Numbered from the stretch's first letter, positions 16,998-26,889 are shown. The stretch: DNA of 64,000 bases from Microbacterium sp. Leaf288 (GCF_001422925.1 NZ_LMNI01000010.1:1084993-1148992); one strand, 5' to 3'. Program-made: numbers and translations. Notes: generated from the sequence alone by a model not told the origin.

Positions 16998-18550
16998 CTG
17001 AGGGTCCTCCCCGTCGCGTGCGTGAACATCAGAGCGACCGCGGGCACCGACAGGAGCACCAGCAGCACCGCGTAGGGTGCGGCGGTCGGGTAGTCGAGGG
17101 CGGATGCCGCCGACCAGAAGCTCGTGGCCACCGTGCTCGTGCCGGTCGGGGCGAGCAGCAGGGTCGCGGTGAGCTCGTTGGCCGCGCCCAGCGCCACGAG
17201 GGCGGCGCCGGCGCCGATCGCCGGGAGCAGCAGCGGCACCGTGACCCGCAGCCGGGCGGCGGCAGGAGGCACCGCCAGGGCGCGCGCGGCCTCCTCGAGC
17301 GACTCCGGCACCTGCGAGAGCCCGGCGCGCAGCGGCACGAGCGCCCGCGGCAGGAAGATCACGACGTAGGCCGCGACCACGGTGAACGCCGTCTGGTAGA
17401 GCGACGGCGCGAAGGCGAGCGTCACCGCCACGAACGAGAGCGCCACGATGATCGCCGGAAGGCTGCTCGCGAGATAGGCCGCACCCTCGAGCAGCCGTGA
17501 CAGCCGTCCCGGGTAGCGCACCGCCAGCCACGCGAACGGGAGGGCGACGGCGATGGTGCAGAGCGCACCCGCGAGCGCGAGACCGAGCGTCTGAAGCGCC
17601 GCGATGCCGACGTCGCCGAAGGCTGCGGCATCCGCTCTCATGAGCCATCGGACCACGCTCGTCAGCGGCACCACGAGAGCGCCCGCCAGCACGGCCGCCA
17701 CCGCGGCGAGCGCCGGCACCGTCAGCGGGCCGAGCCCCAGCGTCTCCGCCGGGTGCGGAGAGCCGCCGCCGACGCGGGCGTAGTGGGCGCGGCCGCGGGC
17801 GGCCGACTCGGCGCCGAGGAGGATCAGGCACAGGAGCGCGAGCACCAGCCCGAGCGCGGCCGCGTTCGGGCCGGCGAACATGCTCTCGTACGCGACGACG
17901 ATGGCCGTGGTGAACGTGTCGAAGCGCAGGAACGCGAACGCGCCGTACTCCGCCAGGAGGTGAAGGGCGACCACGAGGGCGCCGCCGAGCACCGCGAGCC
18001 GCAGCTGCGGCGCGACGACGCGGAAGAAGACGGCCCACGAGCCCATGCCGAGGGAGCGCGCTGATTCCTCGAGCGCAGGGTCCAGACCCCGGATCGCCGC
18101 GAGGGCGGGCAGGTACACCAGCGGGAAGTAGGCCAGCGTCGCGACCAGCACCGCCGCCCACAGTCCGTTCATCGACGGGATGGCGCTGGCCCAGCCGTAG
18201 CTCGCGACGAACGCGGGGATCGCCAGCGGAGCGGCCAGGGCGACTTTGAAGATCCCGCGGCCCGGCAGCGTCGTGCGTTCGACGAGCCAGGCGCCGCCCA
18301 CGCCGAGGACGACGGTCGCGGGTACGCCGATCACCACCAGCAGCACCGTGTTGACGAGCAGCTCGGCGACCTTCGGCCGGAAGACGAGGGCCGACAGCTG
18401 GTCCCACCCCATCGCGAACGCCGCCTGGACGACGTAGCCGATCGGGATCAGCGCGCCGAGGGCCAGCACCGCGACGACGACGACCAGCCCGGCGGGCGGA
18501 CGCCTCTCGGTCGAGCCGCGCGCGGGTGTTCGCGTCTGGAGCTGGGTCAG
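16994..18550 (-). CDS. fbpB: Fe(III) ABC transporter permease (FbpB-type, two fused halves)
   Basis: About twelve membrane helices in two homologous halves, each with an EAA-type loop (EESARSLGMGSW in the first, EEAARALAVPPA in the second), the usual plan of FbpB/HitB/SfuB permeases. The first ordinary start codon, GTG at 18469, would cut the first helix in half. Extending upstream in frame adds a basic N-terminal tail and completes the helix (AGLVVVVAVLALGALIPIGY). That frame contains no ATG, GTG or TTG, only a CTG at 18550 that overlaps the stop codon of the binding-protein gene as CTGA. I therefore place the start there. The gene call is firm, the start is an inference. Confidence 0.88.
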   Translation of the reverse strand: MTQLQTRTPARGSTERRPPAGLVVVVAVLALGALIPIGYVVQAAFAMGWDQLSALVFRPKVAELLVNTVLLVVIGVPATVVLGVGGAWLVERTTLPGRGIFKVALAAPLAIPAFVASYGWASAIPSMNGLWAAVLVATLAYFPLVYLPALAAIRGLDPALEESARSLGMGSWAVFFRVVAPQLRLAVLGGALVVALHLLAEYGAFAFLRFDTFTTAIVVAYESMFAGPNAAALGLVLALLCLILLGAESAARGRAHYARVGGGSPHPAETLGLGPLTVPALAAVAAVLAGALVVPLTSVVRWLMRADAAAFGDVGIAALQTLGLALAGALCTIAVALPFAWLAVRYPGRLSRLLEGAAYLASSLPAIIVALSFVAVTLAFAPSLYQTAFTVVAAYVVIFLPRALVPLRAGLSQVPESLEEAARALAVPPAAARLRVTVPLLLPAIGAGAALVALGAANELTATLLLAPTGTSTVATSFWSAASALDYPTAAPYAVLLVLLSVPAVALMFTHATGRTLR

Positions 18551-19596
18551 AGGAGTCCGGCTTCCGTCATGAGCTCGATGACCGCGGGCCCGTTGAGCGT
18601 GGACGGGTCGATCACGGGTGCGTCGAGCTCGGCGAGCGGGGGCAGCTCGGGCTTGGCCGGGACGTCAGAGGCGACGGGATACTCGAAGCTGTAGCCCTCG
18701 CCGAGGATCTTCTGCCCCTGCTCCCCCGCGATGAACGCGAGGAACTGCTGCGCCTCGTCGGCGTGGGGGGCGTTCTTCAGCACGCCGCCGCCCGAGATGC
18801 TGACGAAGGCACCCGGATCCTGGTTGCCGAAGTAGTGCAGCTTCGTGTCGGCGCTGTCTTCGGCTGCGGCGTCCTGGTCGCGGAACCAGTAGTAGTGGTA
18901 GATGATGCCCATCGGCACCTCGCCGGCGTTGACCGCCTTCATGGTGACGATGTTGTTGCGGTACTCGACCGCGTTCTCGGCCATGCCGTCCAGCCAGTCG
19001 CGTGCGCCGTCCTCACCCTGGGTCGCGAGCACGGCCGAGACGATGGCCTGGAAGTCGGCCTTCGCAGGCGCGGCACCCCACTTGCCTTTCCACTGCGGGT
19101 CCGCGAGGTCCAGAAGGGATGCCGGGAGCTCGCCCTCCGAGATCAGCTCGGGGTTGTAGACCAGCACGGTCGAGCGGGCGGCGATCCCCGTCCAGAGACC
19201 CGAGGCCGGACGGAACTGCTCGGGAACGAGGGCCAAGGTGGACTCGTCGACGGGGGCGAAGAGGTCCGCATCTTCGACGAGCGACATCGCCGGGGAGTTC
19301 TCGGTGAGGAACACGTCGGCCTTGGAGGCCTTCCCCTCCTGCACGAGCTGATTGGCCAGCTCGCTGTCGTCGCCGTTGCGGAGCACGACATCGATGCCGG
19401 TCTCCGCCGTGAACGCGTCGGCCCATTCCTCGGTCAGCTGCTCGTGCTGCGCGTTGTACACGACGAGGGCGTCCGGATCGGCGGCGTCCTCGCCCGCGGC
19501 TCCGCCGGCGCAGCCGGCCAGGGCGAGGCCCGCGACCACCACCGGTACGACGAGGAAGTGGCGCAGGCGCGCGGAAGACGGGAGGCGTGAAGGCAT
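18547..19596 (-). CDS. fbpA: Fe(III) ABC transporter substrate-binding lipoprotein
   Basis: A 349-residue extracytoplasmic binding protein of the FbpA/FutA class. Signal peptide with lipobox LAGC (C29). The mature domain begins with LVVYNAQHEQLTEEWADAF and carries the tyrosine-rich motif IIYHYYWF near residues 233-240, typical of tyrosine coordination of Fe(III). ATG preceded by GAGGGG. First gene of the fbpABC operon, with a DtxR/IdeR-like box 23 nt upstream of the start, so expression should rise on iron limitation. The ligand could be free Fe(III) or a simple chelate. Confidence 0.93.
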   Translation of the reverse strand: MPSRLPSSARLRHFLVVPVVVAGLALAGCAGGAAGEDAADPDALVVYNAQHEQLTEEWADAFTAETGIDVVLRNGDDSELANQLVQEGKASKADVFLTENSPAMSLVEDADLFAPVDESTLALVPEQFRPASGLWTGIAARSTVLVYNPELISEGELPASLLDLADPQWKGKWGAAPAKADFQAIVSAVLATQGEDGARDWLDGMAENAVEYRNNIVTMKAVNAGEVPMGIIYHYYWFRDQDAAAEDSADTKLHYFGNQDPGAFVSISGGGVLKNAPHADEAQQFLAFIAGEQGQKILGEGYSFEYPVASDVPAKPELPPLAELDAPVIDPSTLNGPAVIELMTEAGLL

Positions 19597-19618
19597 GGGG
19601 AACCCCTCGGAAACAGAC

Positions 19619-19637
19619 AGGTAAGGCTAGCCTAAAG
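19619..19637 (-). promoter_or_regulatory. DtxR/IdeR-type iron box of the fbpABC operon
   Basis: Read on the minus strand, CTTTAGGCTAGCCTTACCT contains TTAGGCTAGCCTTACCT, matching 15 positions of the 19-position DtxR/IdeR consensus. It includes TAGGCT/TAGCCT hexamers that could themselves be the -10 element, so a bound repressor would block RNA polymerase. Confidence 0.78.
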
Positions 19638-19688
19638 CACTCGATCGCCGTGTTTCGTTCGGTTTCGCCACCTCCCCCGCCCGCTCGC

Positions 19689-21062
19689 TCAGTACCAGAT
19701 GCTCAGGCGCGGCGCCGTGTGCCAGCCGAGCACGCGGGTCGCCTTGGCGAGCGCGTCCGCGGATGCCCCGGCCGAAGCATCCGTCACCGTCACACGTCCT
19801 GCCGCCGCCAGAGTCGCGAGCGAGACACCGCCGAGGTACGTGGCGGACAGCTCGGCGACGCCGAGAGCCACCGTCGGCGCATCGATCGATTCGCCGTCGC
19901 CCAGGATCCGCACGCGGGCGGCGCCGCGCCCATCGACCTCGAGCAGGTAACGGCCGGAGGCGATGCCGAGCGAGTCCGAGACGTCGAGCACCAGCGTGCC
20001 GGAGCCGCCGTAGCGACGGGTCTCGAGCGCGGCGACGACGTCGATGATCCGCAGGTACTGGTGGTCGCGCACGCTGACCTTCGCCGCGCGCTGGTCCGCG
20101 ATCATCCACAGCAGCGGCTCATCGACCGACAGCTCGCCCGCGTGCACCTCGGCCACGAGGTCGAGCTCGAGCAGGAACCGCCACAGCGCCGCGTACGCGT
20201 CGTCGGTCTCGGCCAGCAGGTAGTGGACCGAGACGGTCGCCTTCGTGAAGTCGTCGTGGTTCTCGCGGACCGCGTACACCGCGACTCCGCGCACCTCGCC
20301 CGCGGCGTCGGAGTACTGCACGGCGCGCTTCTCGGCGGTCTTCTCGGCGGCGGGGTTGGTGCCGGCGAACCCATCCCAGTGGCTCCCCGGCACGTCGATC
20401 TCGCCCGGGTGGCGGTGCCGCACCCGCTCGTGCAGGGCCGGCATCAGCTCGCGCACACGCTCGCGGCCGATGAAGTCGATCCGCCCGGCGGGCTGCGGGC
20501 CGATCCAGCCGGCGCGCTTGGTCTCGATCGTCCACGAGGCGCCCGCTGCTGCCGGCGCGAACCCGTACCGCCCGTACAGCGGCGACTCGCTCACCGTGAG
20601 CATCGCCATCGGGATGCCGGCCGCCTGGGCCGCTCGCAGTTCCCCCTCGAGCATCGCGCGGGCCACGCCCTTGCGCCGGTGCGTCGGTGCGACGGTGACG
20701 GCGGAGATCGCGCACGACGGGATCATCGCCTCGCCGGGCACCGTGAGCTCGCCGAGCCACGACGCGATGGTCGCGACGGGAGCGTCCATCGGCGACTCCG
20801 GGTCGAAGACGCCTGTGAGCCGCCGGTAGCCGCTGCGCTCGCGCGTCGCGGCGATCTGCTCCGCAGTGCGCTCCCCGTCCTGGAAGCCGCGCGCGACGGA
20901 CTGGAGCCAGCCGACGTACTCGTCGCTGTCGACGGCGATGCGCCGGTAGTCCAGTCCGTTCGTCGCGAGCCGCCCGGCCGACTCCTCGTCGACCGGACCC
21001 GCGCGGAAGGCGGCGCGCTCGGTCTCGCCGATGCGGCCGTATGTCGAAACGGACGTGCTCAT
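19689..21062 (-). CDS. Eis-like GNAT N-acetyltransferase
   Basis: A 457-residue protein of the Eis family, which acetylates amines (aminoglycosides or host proteins for mycobacterial Eis). Acetyl-CoA-binding motif AVTVAPTHRRKGVARAML near residues 130-147. It has a second GNAT-fold region and a C-terminal sterol-carrier-like domain. It ends in an aromatic residue (tyrosine), whose free carboxylate is catalytic in Eis. The length fits the family (about 400-460). It sits between ispE and fbpABC on the same strand, and the iron box lies downstream of it, so it is probably not iron-regulated. Substrate unknown. Confidence 0.88.
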   Translation of the reverse strand: MSTSVSTYGRIGETERAAFRAGPVDEESAGRLATNGLDYRRIAVDSDEYVGWLQSVARGFQDGERTAEQIAATRERSGYRRLTGVFDPESPMDAPVATIASWLGELTVPGEAMIPSCAISAVTVAPTHRRKGVARAMLEGELRAAQAAGIPMAMLTVSESPLYGRYGFAPAAAGASWTIETKRAGWIGPQPAGRIDFIGRERVRELMPALHERVRHRHPGEIDVPGSHWDGFAGTNPAAEKTAEKRAVQYSDAAGEVRGVAVYAVRENHDDFTKATVSVHYLLAETDDAYAALWRFLLELDLVAEVHAGELSVDEPLLWMIADQRAAKVSVRDHQYLRIIDVVAALETRRYGGSGTLVLDVSDSLGIASGRYLLEVDGRGAARVRILGDGESIDAPTVALGVAELSATYLGGVSLATLAAAGRVTVTDASAGASADALAKATRVLGWHTAPRLSIWY

Positions 21063-21078
21063 TGTTCTTCCTCTCCGC

Positions 21079-21122
21079 GCCCGCGCGGGCTCAGGTGGGT
21101 GTGCGGCCGGTCGAGGGCCGGC
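21079..21122 (-). terminator. GC-rich inverted repeats after ispE
   Basis: Directly after the ispE stop codon come a 5-bp stem GCCGG-loop-CCGGC (21106-21122) and the 12-bp palindrome GCCCGCGCGGGC (21079-21090). There is no T-run. Possible transcription end before the Eis-like gene, though they could also be incidental in such GC-rich DNA. Confidence 0.3.
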
Positions 21123-22049
21123 TCAGGTGACCACGCGCGCGCCGGCGACCGGACCGTGCACGTGGAGCGCCTCGTAGCCCGCGGCCGACAAGGTGATCTG
21201 CAGTTCGAGCGCCGACTCCGGGTCGACGGTCAGGAAAGCCAGCGTAGGGCCTGACCCCGACACCATTCCGGCCAGGGCGCCGGACTCCTCGCCGAGCTCG
21301 AGCACCTCGCGCAGCTCGGGGCGCAGCGACAGCGCAGCGATCTGCAGGTCGTTGCGCGTGTGCTCGGCGAGCGCGATGGGGTCCGCGGCGCGCAGCGCGT
21401 GGAGCACGCCGGGCGCGACCGCCGGCACCCGGGCACCCGCGTCGATGTCGGGCCGCGCACGCAGCTCGTCGAGGTGCGCGTAGACCTCGGGGGTGGACAG
21501 TCCGTCCTCCGACGGCACCACCACCCAGTCGAAGCGGCCCTTGGCGAGCGCCGGGCTCAGCTGGTCGCCGCGCCCGGTGCCGACGGCCGTCCCGCCCATC
21601 AGGGCGAAGGGCACGTCGGCGCCGAGCCGCGCCGCGAGCTTGTGCAGCTCGGCGGTGCCGAGCTCGGCCCCCCACAGCGCGTCGCACGCGACGAGGGCGG
21701 CCGCAGCATCCGCCGATCCTCCGCCCATGCCGCCCGCGACCGGCACGTGCTTCACGATGTCGAGGTGCACGCCGCCCGCATGGCCGATGCGCTGCGCGAC
21801 GAGCCGCGCGGCGCGGACGGCCAGGTTGCGGTCGTCGGCGGGGACGCCGGTCACATCGACGGTGCCGGAGATCGACACGGTGAACTCGTCGGAAGGCGAC
21901 GCCCACACATCCTCGTACAGCGACACCGCCTGGTACGCCGACGCGACGTCGTGGTACCCGTCGTCGTGCACGCCGCCGACCTCGAAGAAGAGGTTGAGCT
22001 TGCCCGGTGCCCGCACCCGGACGCCGTCCGCGGCGAGAGCCTGACTCAC
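21123..22049 (-). CDS. ispE: 4-diphosphocytidyl-2-C-methyl-D-erythritol kinase
   Basis: GHMP-family kinase of the non-mevalonate (MEP) isoprenoid pathway, phosphorylating CDP-ME. The 308-residue protein shows [13 protein letters not shown] at the N-terminus, the ATP-binding glycine-rich motif [17 protein letters not shown] and the C-terminal [12 protein letters not shown] start in a 4-nt GTGA overlap with the aldo/keto reductase gene upstream, so probably translated by coupling. In actinobacteria ispE usually follows rsmA directly. Here three genes have come between them. Confidence 0.95.
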   Translation of the reverse strand: MSQALAADGVRVRAPGKLNLFFEVGGVHDDGYHDVASAYQAVSLYEDVWASPSDEFTVSISGTVDVTGVPADDRNLAVRAARLVAQRIGHAGGVHLDIVKHVPVAGGMGGGSADAAAALVACDALWGAELGTAELHKLAARLGADVPFALMGGTAVGTGRGDQLSPALAKGRFDWVVVPSEDGLSTPEVYAHLDELRARPDIDAGARVPAVAPGVLHALRAADPIALAEHTRNDLQIAALSLRPELREVLELGEESGALAGMVSGSGPTLAFLTVDPESALELQITLSAAGYEALHVHGPVAGARVVT

Positions 22050-23113
22050 CGGTTCGCCGATTCCGCCCAGAGGTCCACGTCGATGCCGTCCGACAGGGCG
22101 TCGATGCGCTCCTGCTCCTCGACCGTGAAGGCCGGCCCCTCGAGCGCCTTGAGGTTCTCGTCGAGCTGCGCGGGACGCGAGGCGCCGATGAGCGCGGACG
22201 CGACGACCGGGTCGCGCAGCACCCACTGGATCGACATCTGCGCGAGCGTCTGCCCGCGCTCCTTCGCGATGACGTCGAGCGACCGCAGCGTCGACAAGCC
22301 TCTCTCGCTCAGCGAGCCGTTCGGCAGCGACCCGCGCTGCTGCGCGCGCTCGGCCGAGCCGTCGCCGAGGTACTTGTCTGTCAGCAGCCCTTGCGCGAGC
22401 GGCGTGAATGCGATCGCGCCCATGCCCTCCTGCCTGAGTACCCCGGTCAGGCCGTCTTCGACCCAGCGGTTCAGGATCGAGTACGCCGGCTGGTGGATGA
22501 CGAGCGGGGTGCCGAGCGAGCGGGCGACGGATGCTGCGACCGCCGTCCGCTCGGCGCTGTAGGACGAGATTCCGACGTAGAGCGCCTTGCCCTGCCGCAC
22601 CAGGGTGTCGAGCGCGCCCACCGTCTCCTCGACCGGGACATCGGGATCGACGCGGTGCGAGTAGAAGATGTCGACGTAGTCGATGCTCATGCGCTTCAGC
22701 GACTGCTCGGCGCTGGAGATGAGGTACTTGCGCGAGCCGCCATTGCCGTAGGGGCCGTGCCACATGTCGTAGCCGGCCTTCGACGAGATGATGAGCTCGT
22801 CGCGGTACGGCGCGAAGTCCTCGCGCATCATGCGCCCGAAGTTCGTCTCGGCGGTGCCGTAGGGCGGGCCGTAGTTGTTCGCCAGGTCGAAGTGCGTGAT
22901 GCCGCGGTCGAACGCGTGGCGCAGCAGCGCCCTCTGGTTGTCGAACGGGATGTTGTCGCCGAAGTTCCACCAGAGTCCGAGCGACACGGGCGGCAGCGTG
23001 AGCCCGGAGGTGCCGACCCGGCGGTAGTCCGCACCGGTGTACCGGTCGGCGTCGGCGGTGTAGGGGCGGTGGAGGTCTCCTCCACGGGACAGGTAGCGCG
23101 CGTCTTCGGTCAC
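22046..23113 (-). CDS. Aldo/keto reductase (L-glyceraldehyde-3-phosphate reductase / YghZ-like)
   Basis: A 355-residue NADPH-dependent (alpha/beta)8 barrel reductase of the AKR14/voltage-channel beta-subunit-like group. Visible are [15 protein letters not shown] with catalytic Asp and Tyr, [16 protein letters not shown] with catalytic Lys, FYSHRVDP with His, and the cofactor-site stretch [12 protein letters not shown] near the C-terminus. The plan MWxGPYGxxGSRKYL is typical of the methylglyoxal/glyceraldehyde-phosphate reductases. Starts with GTG 6 nt after a -10 box, so it is leaderless and drives the downstream ispE. Confidence 0.9.
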   Translation of the reverse strand: MTEDARYLSRGGDLHRPYTADADRYTGADYRRVGTSGLTLPPVSLGLWWNFGDNIPFDNQRALLRHAFDRGITHFDLANNYGPPYGTAETNFGRMMREDFAPYRDELIISSKAGYDMWHGPYGNGGSRKYLISSAEQSLKRMSIDYVDIFYSHRVDPDVPVEETVGALDTLVRQGKALYVGISSYSAERTAVAASVARSLGTPLVIHQPAYSILNRWVEDGLTGVLRQEGMGAIAFTPLAQGLLTDKYLGDGSAERAQQRGSLPNGSLSERGLSTLRSLDVIAKERGQTLAQMSIQWVLRDPVVASALIGASRPAQLDENLKALEGPAFTVEEQERIDALSDGIDVDLWAESANR

Positions 23114-23119
23114 CGGTCC

Positions 23120-23125
23120 AGGCTA
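23120..23125 (-). promoter_or_regulatory. -10 box of the aldo/keto reductase-ispE operon (leaderless)
   Basis: TAGCCT on the minus strand ends 6 nt before the GTG start at 23113. Confidence 0.5.
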
Positions 23126-23287
23126 GCGAGGTCGGCCTGCTCGCGCAGGGAAGGATGGGAGACACATCGACCGGGCCCATGTCAAGGGCCTGGGTGCGAA
23201 ACGTCGTCGTAACGGACGCTCCGTAGTGTCGAGACCCCGGGGGCGCGCATCCGCGCCACCACCCGGGTCGACGAGAAGGAGGACCGC

Positions 23288-24874
23288 ATGACGCTGCTGT
23301 CCGCATTGCCCCACGCGGCCGACCCCTGGAGCGTGCTCGTGGAGCGCGCCGACGTGGTCGTCGACCGCGGCATCCTGCATCTCGTTCACGACGATGTCGC
23401 GCCGCACGAGGCGCGCGATGCCGACCTGCTGCTGGTCGCCGCCGCACTCGACGACGCCGGCGTCGACACGCTCCTGATCCGACACGACCGCACCATCCCC
23501 GCGCTCGTGGTCGACGTCCGCGATCGCGAGGCCGCGACGGCGGCCCTGGCCGCGGTCTGCACACGCGAGCCGCTGTACGTCAAGTCCAAGGGCCGCGCGC
23601 CGCTTCTCGCCTGCGACGCCCCACCCGCTCCCGACGCGCCATCCGCGATGCGCGTGTACCGCCCCCGCCTGAGCCGGTCCGGATCGTTGCGCTACGGGGC
23701 GGCACTCGGCGTGCACCTGGAGTTCTGGCGCTTCGGCGAGGAGACGGTCGAGGCTCCGCGCGACAACGCGCTCATCCGGAAGCAGACCCCGGTCGAGGAT
23801 CTCGCCTATGAGACGGTCGAGCGCCACGGTCGCACGTGGCGCACCGTCGCCGGCATGTTCGCCGCCCAGCCGCTCGAGGTCACCGACGAGATCGACATCG
23901 TCTTCTCGTGGGTCGATGCCTCGTCGAGCGACTTCCGGCGACAGCGGGCGGCCCAGCTCTCCGAGTACGTGGTGGGCGAGGGCGATGACGGACCGGCGCG
24001 GTACCGGCACGTCGACGAACTCCGCTACGCGCTGCGCAGCGTCCACATGTACGCACCCTGGGTGCGGCGCATCTTCATCGCCACCGACTCCCCCGCCCCG
24101 GCGTGGCTGCTCGAGCACCCCAAGGTCACCATCGTGCGCAGCGAGGAGTTCTTCGCAGACCCGTCGGTGCTGCCGACGCACAACTCCCACGCGATCGAGG
24201 CGCAGCTGCATCGCATCCCGGGGCTCGCCGAGCACTTCCTCTACTCGAACGACGACATGTTCTTCGGACGCGCCGTCGAGCCCGAGCTGTTCTTCACGCC
24301 GGGCGGGGTCACGAAGTTCGTCGAGTGCGAGGTGCGCATCGGCGCCGGCGAGCCCGCTCTCCACCGCAGCGGCCACGACAACGGCCTGCGCGTGAACCGC
24401 GCGCTCCTGCGGGAGCGGTTCGGCCGCACCATCGTCCGCGACCTCGAGCACTGCGCGGCGCCACTGCGCCGCAGCGTCATGGCGGAGCTGGAGCAGACCT
24501 TCGCCGAGGACTTCGCCCGGACGGCGGCATCCCGATTCCGCTCCGCGACCGACATCTCGGTCACCAACAGCCTGTACCACTACTACGCGCTGCTGACCGG
24601 ACGCGCCATCGCCACGCGCGCCCCCCGCGTGCGCTACGCCCAGACGACGCTCGCGGCGGGCATGCGGCGCATGGAGCGGCTCGTCGAACGCTGCGACGCC
24701 GACATGTTCTGCCTCAACGACGGCGGCGAGGCCGAGGTGCCCGAAGAGATCCGGGTACGCGCGCTCCGCAGCGCGCTCGAGCGCATGTTCCCCGTGCGGG
24801 CGCCGTGGGAGCGCGACGAGCTCAGCGCAGCACGGGAATCGGCTCGGTCGGCGCATCCCTCCGGGCGGCGATGA
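23288..24874 (+). CDS. Stealth family sugar-phosphate transferase
   Basis: A 528-residue protein of the Stealth family (capsular polysaccharide phosphotransferases related to GlcNAc-1-phosphotransferase). All conserved regions are seen: CR1 [16 protein letters not shown] near 199-214, CR2 from [15 protein letters not shown] (about 244) through [12 protein letters not shown] (about 316-327), CR3 [12 protein letters not shown] (about 364-375) and CR4 CLNDGGEAE (about 475-483). It should transfer a sugar phosphate from a nucleotide sugar to a surface glycan. Start ATG with an excellent AAGGAGG site, and TAGTGT at 23224 is a possible -10. It stands alone among metabolic genes with no other capsule gene nearby. 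Its 3' end overlaps the convergent phosphodiesterase gene by 53 nt. Confidence 0.88.
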   Translation: MTLLSALPHAADPWSVLVERADVVVDRGILHLVHDDVAPHEARDADLLLVAAALDDAGVDTLLIRHDRTIPALVVDVRDREAATAALAAVCTREPLYVKSKGRAPLLACDAPPAPDAPSAMRVYRPRLSRSGSLRYGAALGVHLEFWRFGEETVEAPRDNALIRKQTPVEDLAYETVERHGRTWRTVAGMFAAQPLEVTDEIDIVFSWVDASSSDFRRQRAAQLSEYVVGEGDDGPARYRHVDELRYALRSVHMYAPWVRRIFIATDSPAPAWLLEHPKVTIVRSEEFFADPSVLPTHNSHAIEAQLHRIPGLAEHFLYSNDDMFFGRAVEPELFFTPGGVTKFVECEVRIGAGEPALHRSGHDNGLRVNRALLRERFGRTIVRDLEHCAAPLRRSVMAELEQTFAEDFARTAASRFRSATDISVTNSLYHYYALLTGRAIATRAPRVRYAQTTLAAGMRRMERLVERCDADMFCLNDGGEAEVPEEIRVRALRSALERMFPVRAPWERDELSAARESARSAHPSGRR

Positions 24875-25742
24875 GCGGTGCCACCCCGGCCGACATGAGC
24901 CGGCGCGCCGCTTCGTCGGGGTCGATGTACTCGAGGGTGCGCGGCGCGTCTACCGGCACGACCGAGTGCACCACCGTGTCGTCGTACACGTGCACGATGC
25001 TGAACGCCTGCGCGCCGTCCTGAGGACGCGTACCGCCGACAGGCACCGTGAGGTCCTGCGCGTAGCAGGTCGACGACGCCACCGACACCGGGATGCCGGC
25101 GAACGTCGCGAAGGTCGAGTAGTGCAGGTGACCCGCGAGGATCGCACGCACGTCAGTGCCGCGCAGGACCGCCGCGAGCCGCCGCTGGTCGCGCAGCTCG
25201 ACGCTCGCGGCGAGCGGCAGCACGCTCGGCACGGGCGGGTGGTGCATGGCGAGGATCGTGCCGAGCGGCGCGGGCGTCACCAGCTCGTCGGCGAGCCACG
25301 CGAGCTGCTCGTCGCGCAGCTCGCCGTGGTGGTGGCCGGGCACGCTCGTGTCGAGCGTGATCACGCGCAGGCCGTCGAGCTCGTCGACGCGGTCGACGGG
25401 ACGCGCATCGGATGCCTCGTCGTACAGCCCCGCGCGGAACGCCCCGCGCTCGTCGTGGTTGCCCATCACCCAGAGCACGCGCGTGCCGATGCGCTCGGCG
25501 AACGGCTCGACGAGCGCGCGCAGCGCAGCGTATGCGCCGGGCTCGCCGAGGTCGGCGAGGTCGCCGGTGACGACGATCGCGTCGGGGCGGATGCCGCTCG
25601 ACTCGATCGTGCCGATCGTCTCGGTCAGCCGCGCGGTGCCGTCGATCGCGTCGAAGAGGTGCGGGGTCGCGGGCGCACGCAGGTGCGTGTCGCTCAGGTG
25701 CAGCAGGATGCGTTCGGGAGCCGGGTACTCGGCGGTGCGCAT
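24822..25742 (-). CDS. Metallophosphoesterase, class III cyclic nucleotide phosphodiesterase-like (CpdA/Rv0805 type)
   Basis: A 306-residue calcineurin-like phosphoesterase with the full dinuclear metal motif set: D18-x-H20 in LSDTHLR, GDLAD (60-64), GNHDE (94-98), a MHHPP stretch and GHLH near residues 200-203. This arrangement is that of bacterial cAMP phosphodiesterases such as CpdA and Rv0805, though other phosphoesters are possible. Same strand as rsmA, with a 117-nt gap that holds a -10 candidate (TAACAT). Convergent overlap with the Stealth gene. Confidence 0.9.
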   Translation of the reverse strand: MRTAEYPAPERILLHLSDTHLRAPATPHLFDAIDGTARLTETIGTIESSGIRPDAIVVTGDLADLGEPGAYAALRALVEPFAERIGTRVLWVMGNHDERGAFRAGLYDEASDARPVDRVDELDGLRVITLDTSVPGHHHGELRDEQLAWLADELVTPAPLGTILAMHHPPVPSVLPLAASVELRDQRRLAAVLRGTDVRAILAGHLHYSTFATFAGIPVSVASSTCYAQDLTVPVGGTRPQDGAQAFSIVHVYDDTVVHSVVPVDAPRTLEYIDPDEAARRLMSAGVAPLIAARRDAPTEPIPVLR

Positions 25743-25803
25743 GTCAGATCACTCCGGTCCGCCGGGAGGCGAGGTGCCGAGGAACCGGACGACGGACGCT
25801 CGA

Positions 25804-25809
25804 ATGTTA
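25804..25809 (-). promoter_or_regulatory. -10 box candidate for the phosphodiesterase gene
   Basis: TAACAT on the minus strand, giving a leader of about 55 nt before the ATG at 25742. The word GCGAAAC occurs twice upstream, near 25817 and 25850, and might be a regulatory repeat. Confidence 0.35.
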
Positions 25810-25859
25810 CCGGCATGTTTCGCACGGTTCCCGACGACGCGGTGAAGTTTCGCTGAATT

Positions 25860-26720
25860 TCAGCTTTCCGAGATGCTTCCCGCGGCGACCGCGATGCGCA
25901 CGTAGTCGTCGATCGAGAGCTCCTCGCCGCGCGCGGTCGGCGCGACGTCCGCACTCTCCAGAATCGCGGATGCTGCGGCCGCCGATCCGCCGAGCACGCC
26001 GGCCGTCGCCTGCCGGAGCATCTTGCGCCGCTGCTGGAACGCGGCATCCACGATCGCGAAGGTCCGTCTGCGCAGCTCCTCATCGCCGCGCGGCTCGTCC
26101 GCGCGATGGAAGCCGACGAGCACGCTGTCGACGTTCGGCACAGGCCAGAAGACCTGGCGCGACACCGTGCCGGCAAGACGCCATGGCCCGTACCAGGCGG
26201 CCTTGACACTCGGCGCCCCGTACACCTTCGACCCGGGCGGGGCGGCGAGTCGCTCCCCCACCTCGGCCTGGACCATGACCACGCCGCGGTCGAGCGCCGG
26301 GAAGTGCTCGAGGAAGTGCAGCAGCACCGGCACGCTGACGTTGTACGGCAGGTTGGCGACGAGCACGGTCGGGTCGCCGGGCAGGTCGGTCACGCGAAGG
26401 GCATCGGCGTCGACGACCGTGAGCGCGCCGTCGGCGACCCCGTGCGCGGCGGCGGTGACAGGCAGCCGCTCGGCCAGCCGGTGGTCGATCTCCACCGCCG
26501 TGACGGATGCCCCGGCCTCGAGGATCGCGAGGGTGAGCGATCCGAGACCCGGTCCCACCTCGACGACGCGATCGCCCGGCTCGACCTCGGCGACGTGCAC
26601 GATCTTGCGGACGGTGTTGGCGTCGACGACGAAGTTCTGCCCGAGTTTCTTGGTCGGCGTCACGTCGAGTTCGGCGGCCAGCGCGCGGATCTCGGCCGCA
26701 CCGAGGAGTGTCACGGGCAT
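25860..26720 (-). CDS. rsmA: 16S rRNA (adenine1518/1519-N6)-dimethyltransferase
   Basis: KsgA/RsmA dimethylates two adjacent adenines near the 3' end of 16S rRNA late in 30S assembly. The 286-residue protein has the N-terminal [10 protein letters not shown] signature, SAM-binding motif VGPGLGSLT and catalytic motif NLPYNVSVP. Start taken at the ATG giving [10 protein letters not shown], 6 nt after a TACAGT -10 box, so leaderless. Longer in-frame extension lacks family similarity. Usually followed directly by ispE in actinobacteria, but not here. Confidence 0.96.
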   Translation of the reverse strand: MPVTLLGAAEIRALAAELDVTPTKKLGQNFVVDANTVRKIVHVAEVEPGDRVVEVGPGLGSLTLAILEAGASVTAVEIDHRLAERLPVTAAAHGVADGALTVVDADALRVTDLPGDPTVLVANLPYNVSVPVLLHFLEHFPALDRGVVMVQAEVGERLAAPPGSKVYGAPSVKAAWYGPWRLAGTVSRQVFWPVPNVDSVLVGFHRADEPRGDEELRRRTFAIVDAAFQQRRKMLRQATAGVLGGSAAAASAILESADVAPTARGEELSIDDYVRIAVAAGSISES

Positions 26721-26726
26721 GCGTTC

Positions 26727-26732
26727 ACTGTA
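26727..26732 (-). promoter_or_regulatory. -10 box of rsmA (leaderless)
   Basis: TACAGT on the minus strand ends 6 nt before the ATG at 26720. Confidence 0.5.
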
Positions 26733-26755
26733 CGGCGTGCGCGCACCCAATCTCG

Positions 26756-26773
26756 GATCCGCAGGTGCGGATC
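26756..26773. promoter_or_regulatory. Palindrome in the rsmA / sugar transporter intergenic region
   Basis: GATCCGCA-GG-TGCGGATC is an 18-bp inverted repeat. The half-site word TGCGGAT recurs at 26793 and 26836. It could be an operator for the divergent MFS transporter. No regulator gene is adjacent. Confidence 0.3.
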
Positions 26774-26889
26774 ACCGGCACGACACGCCGGTTGCGGATG
26801 CCGCCACCCGGCGTTTCCTCTCACCGCTCCGCTCGTGCGGATCCGATCTTGCGCACGCGTGCCACCTGCCGTGGCGGCGACCCGGACGC

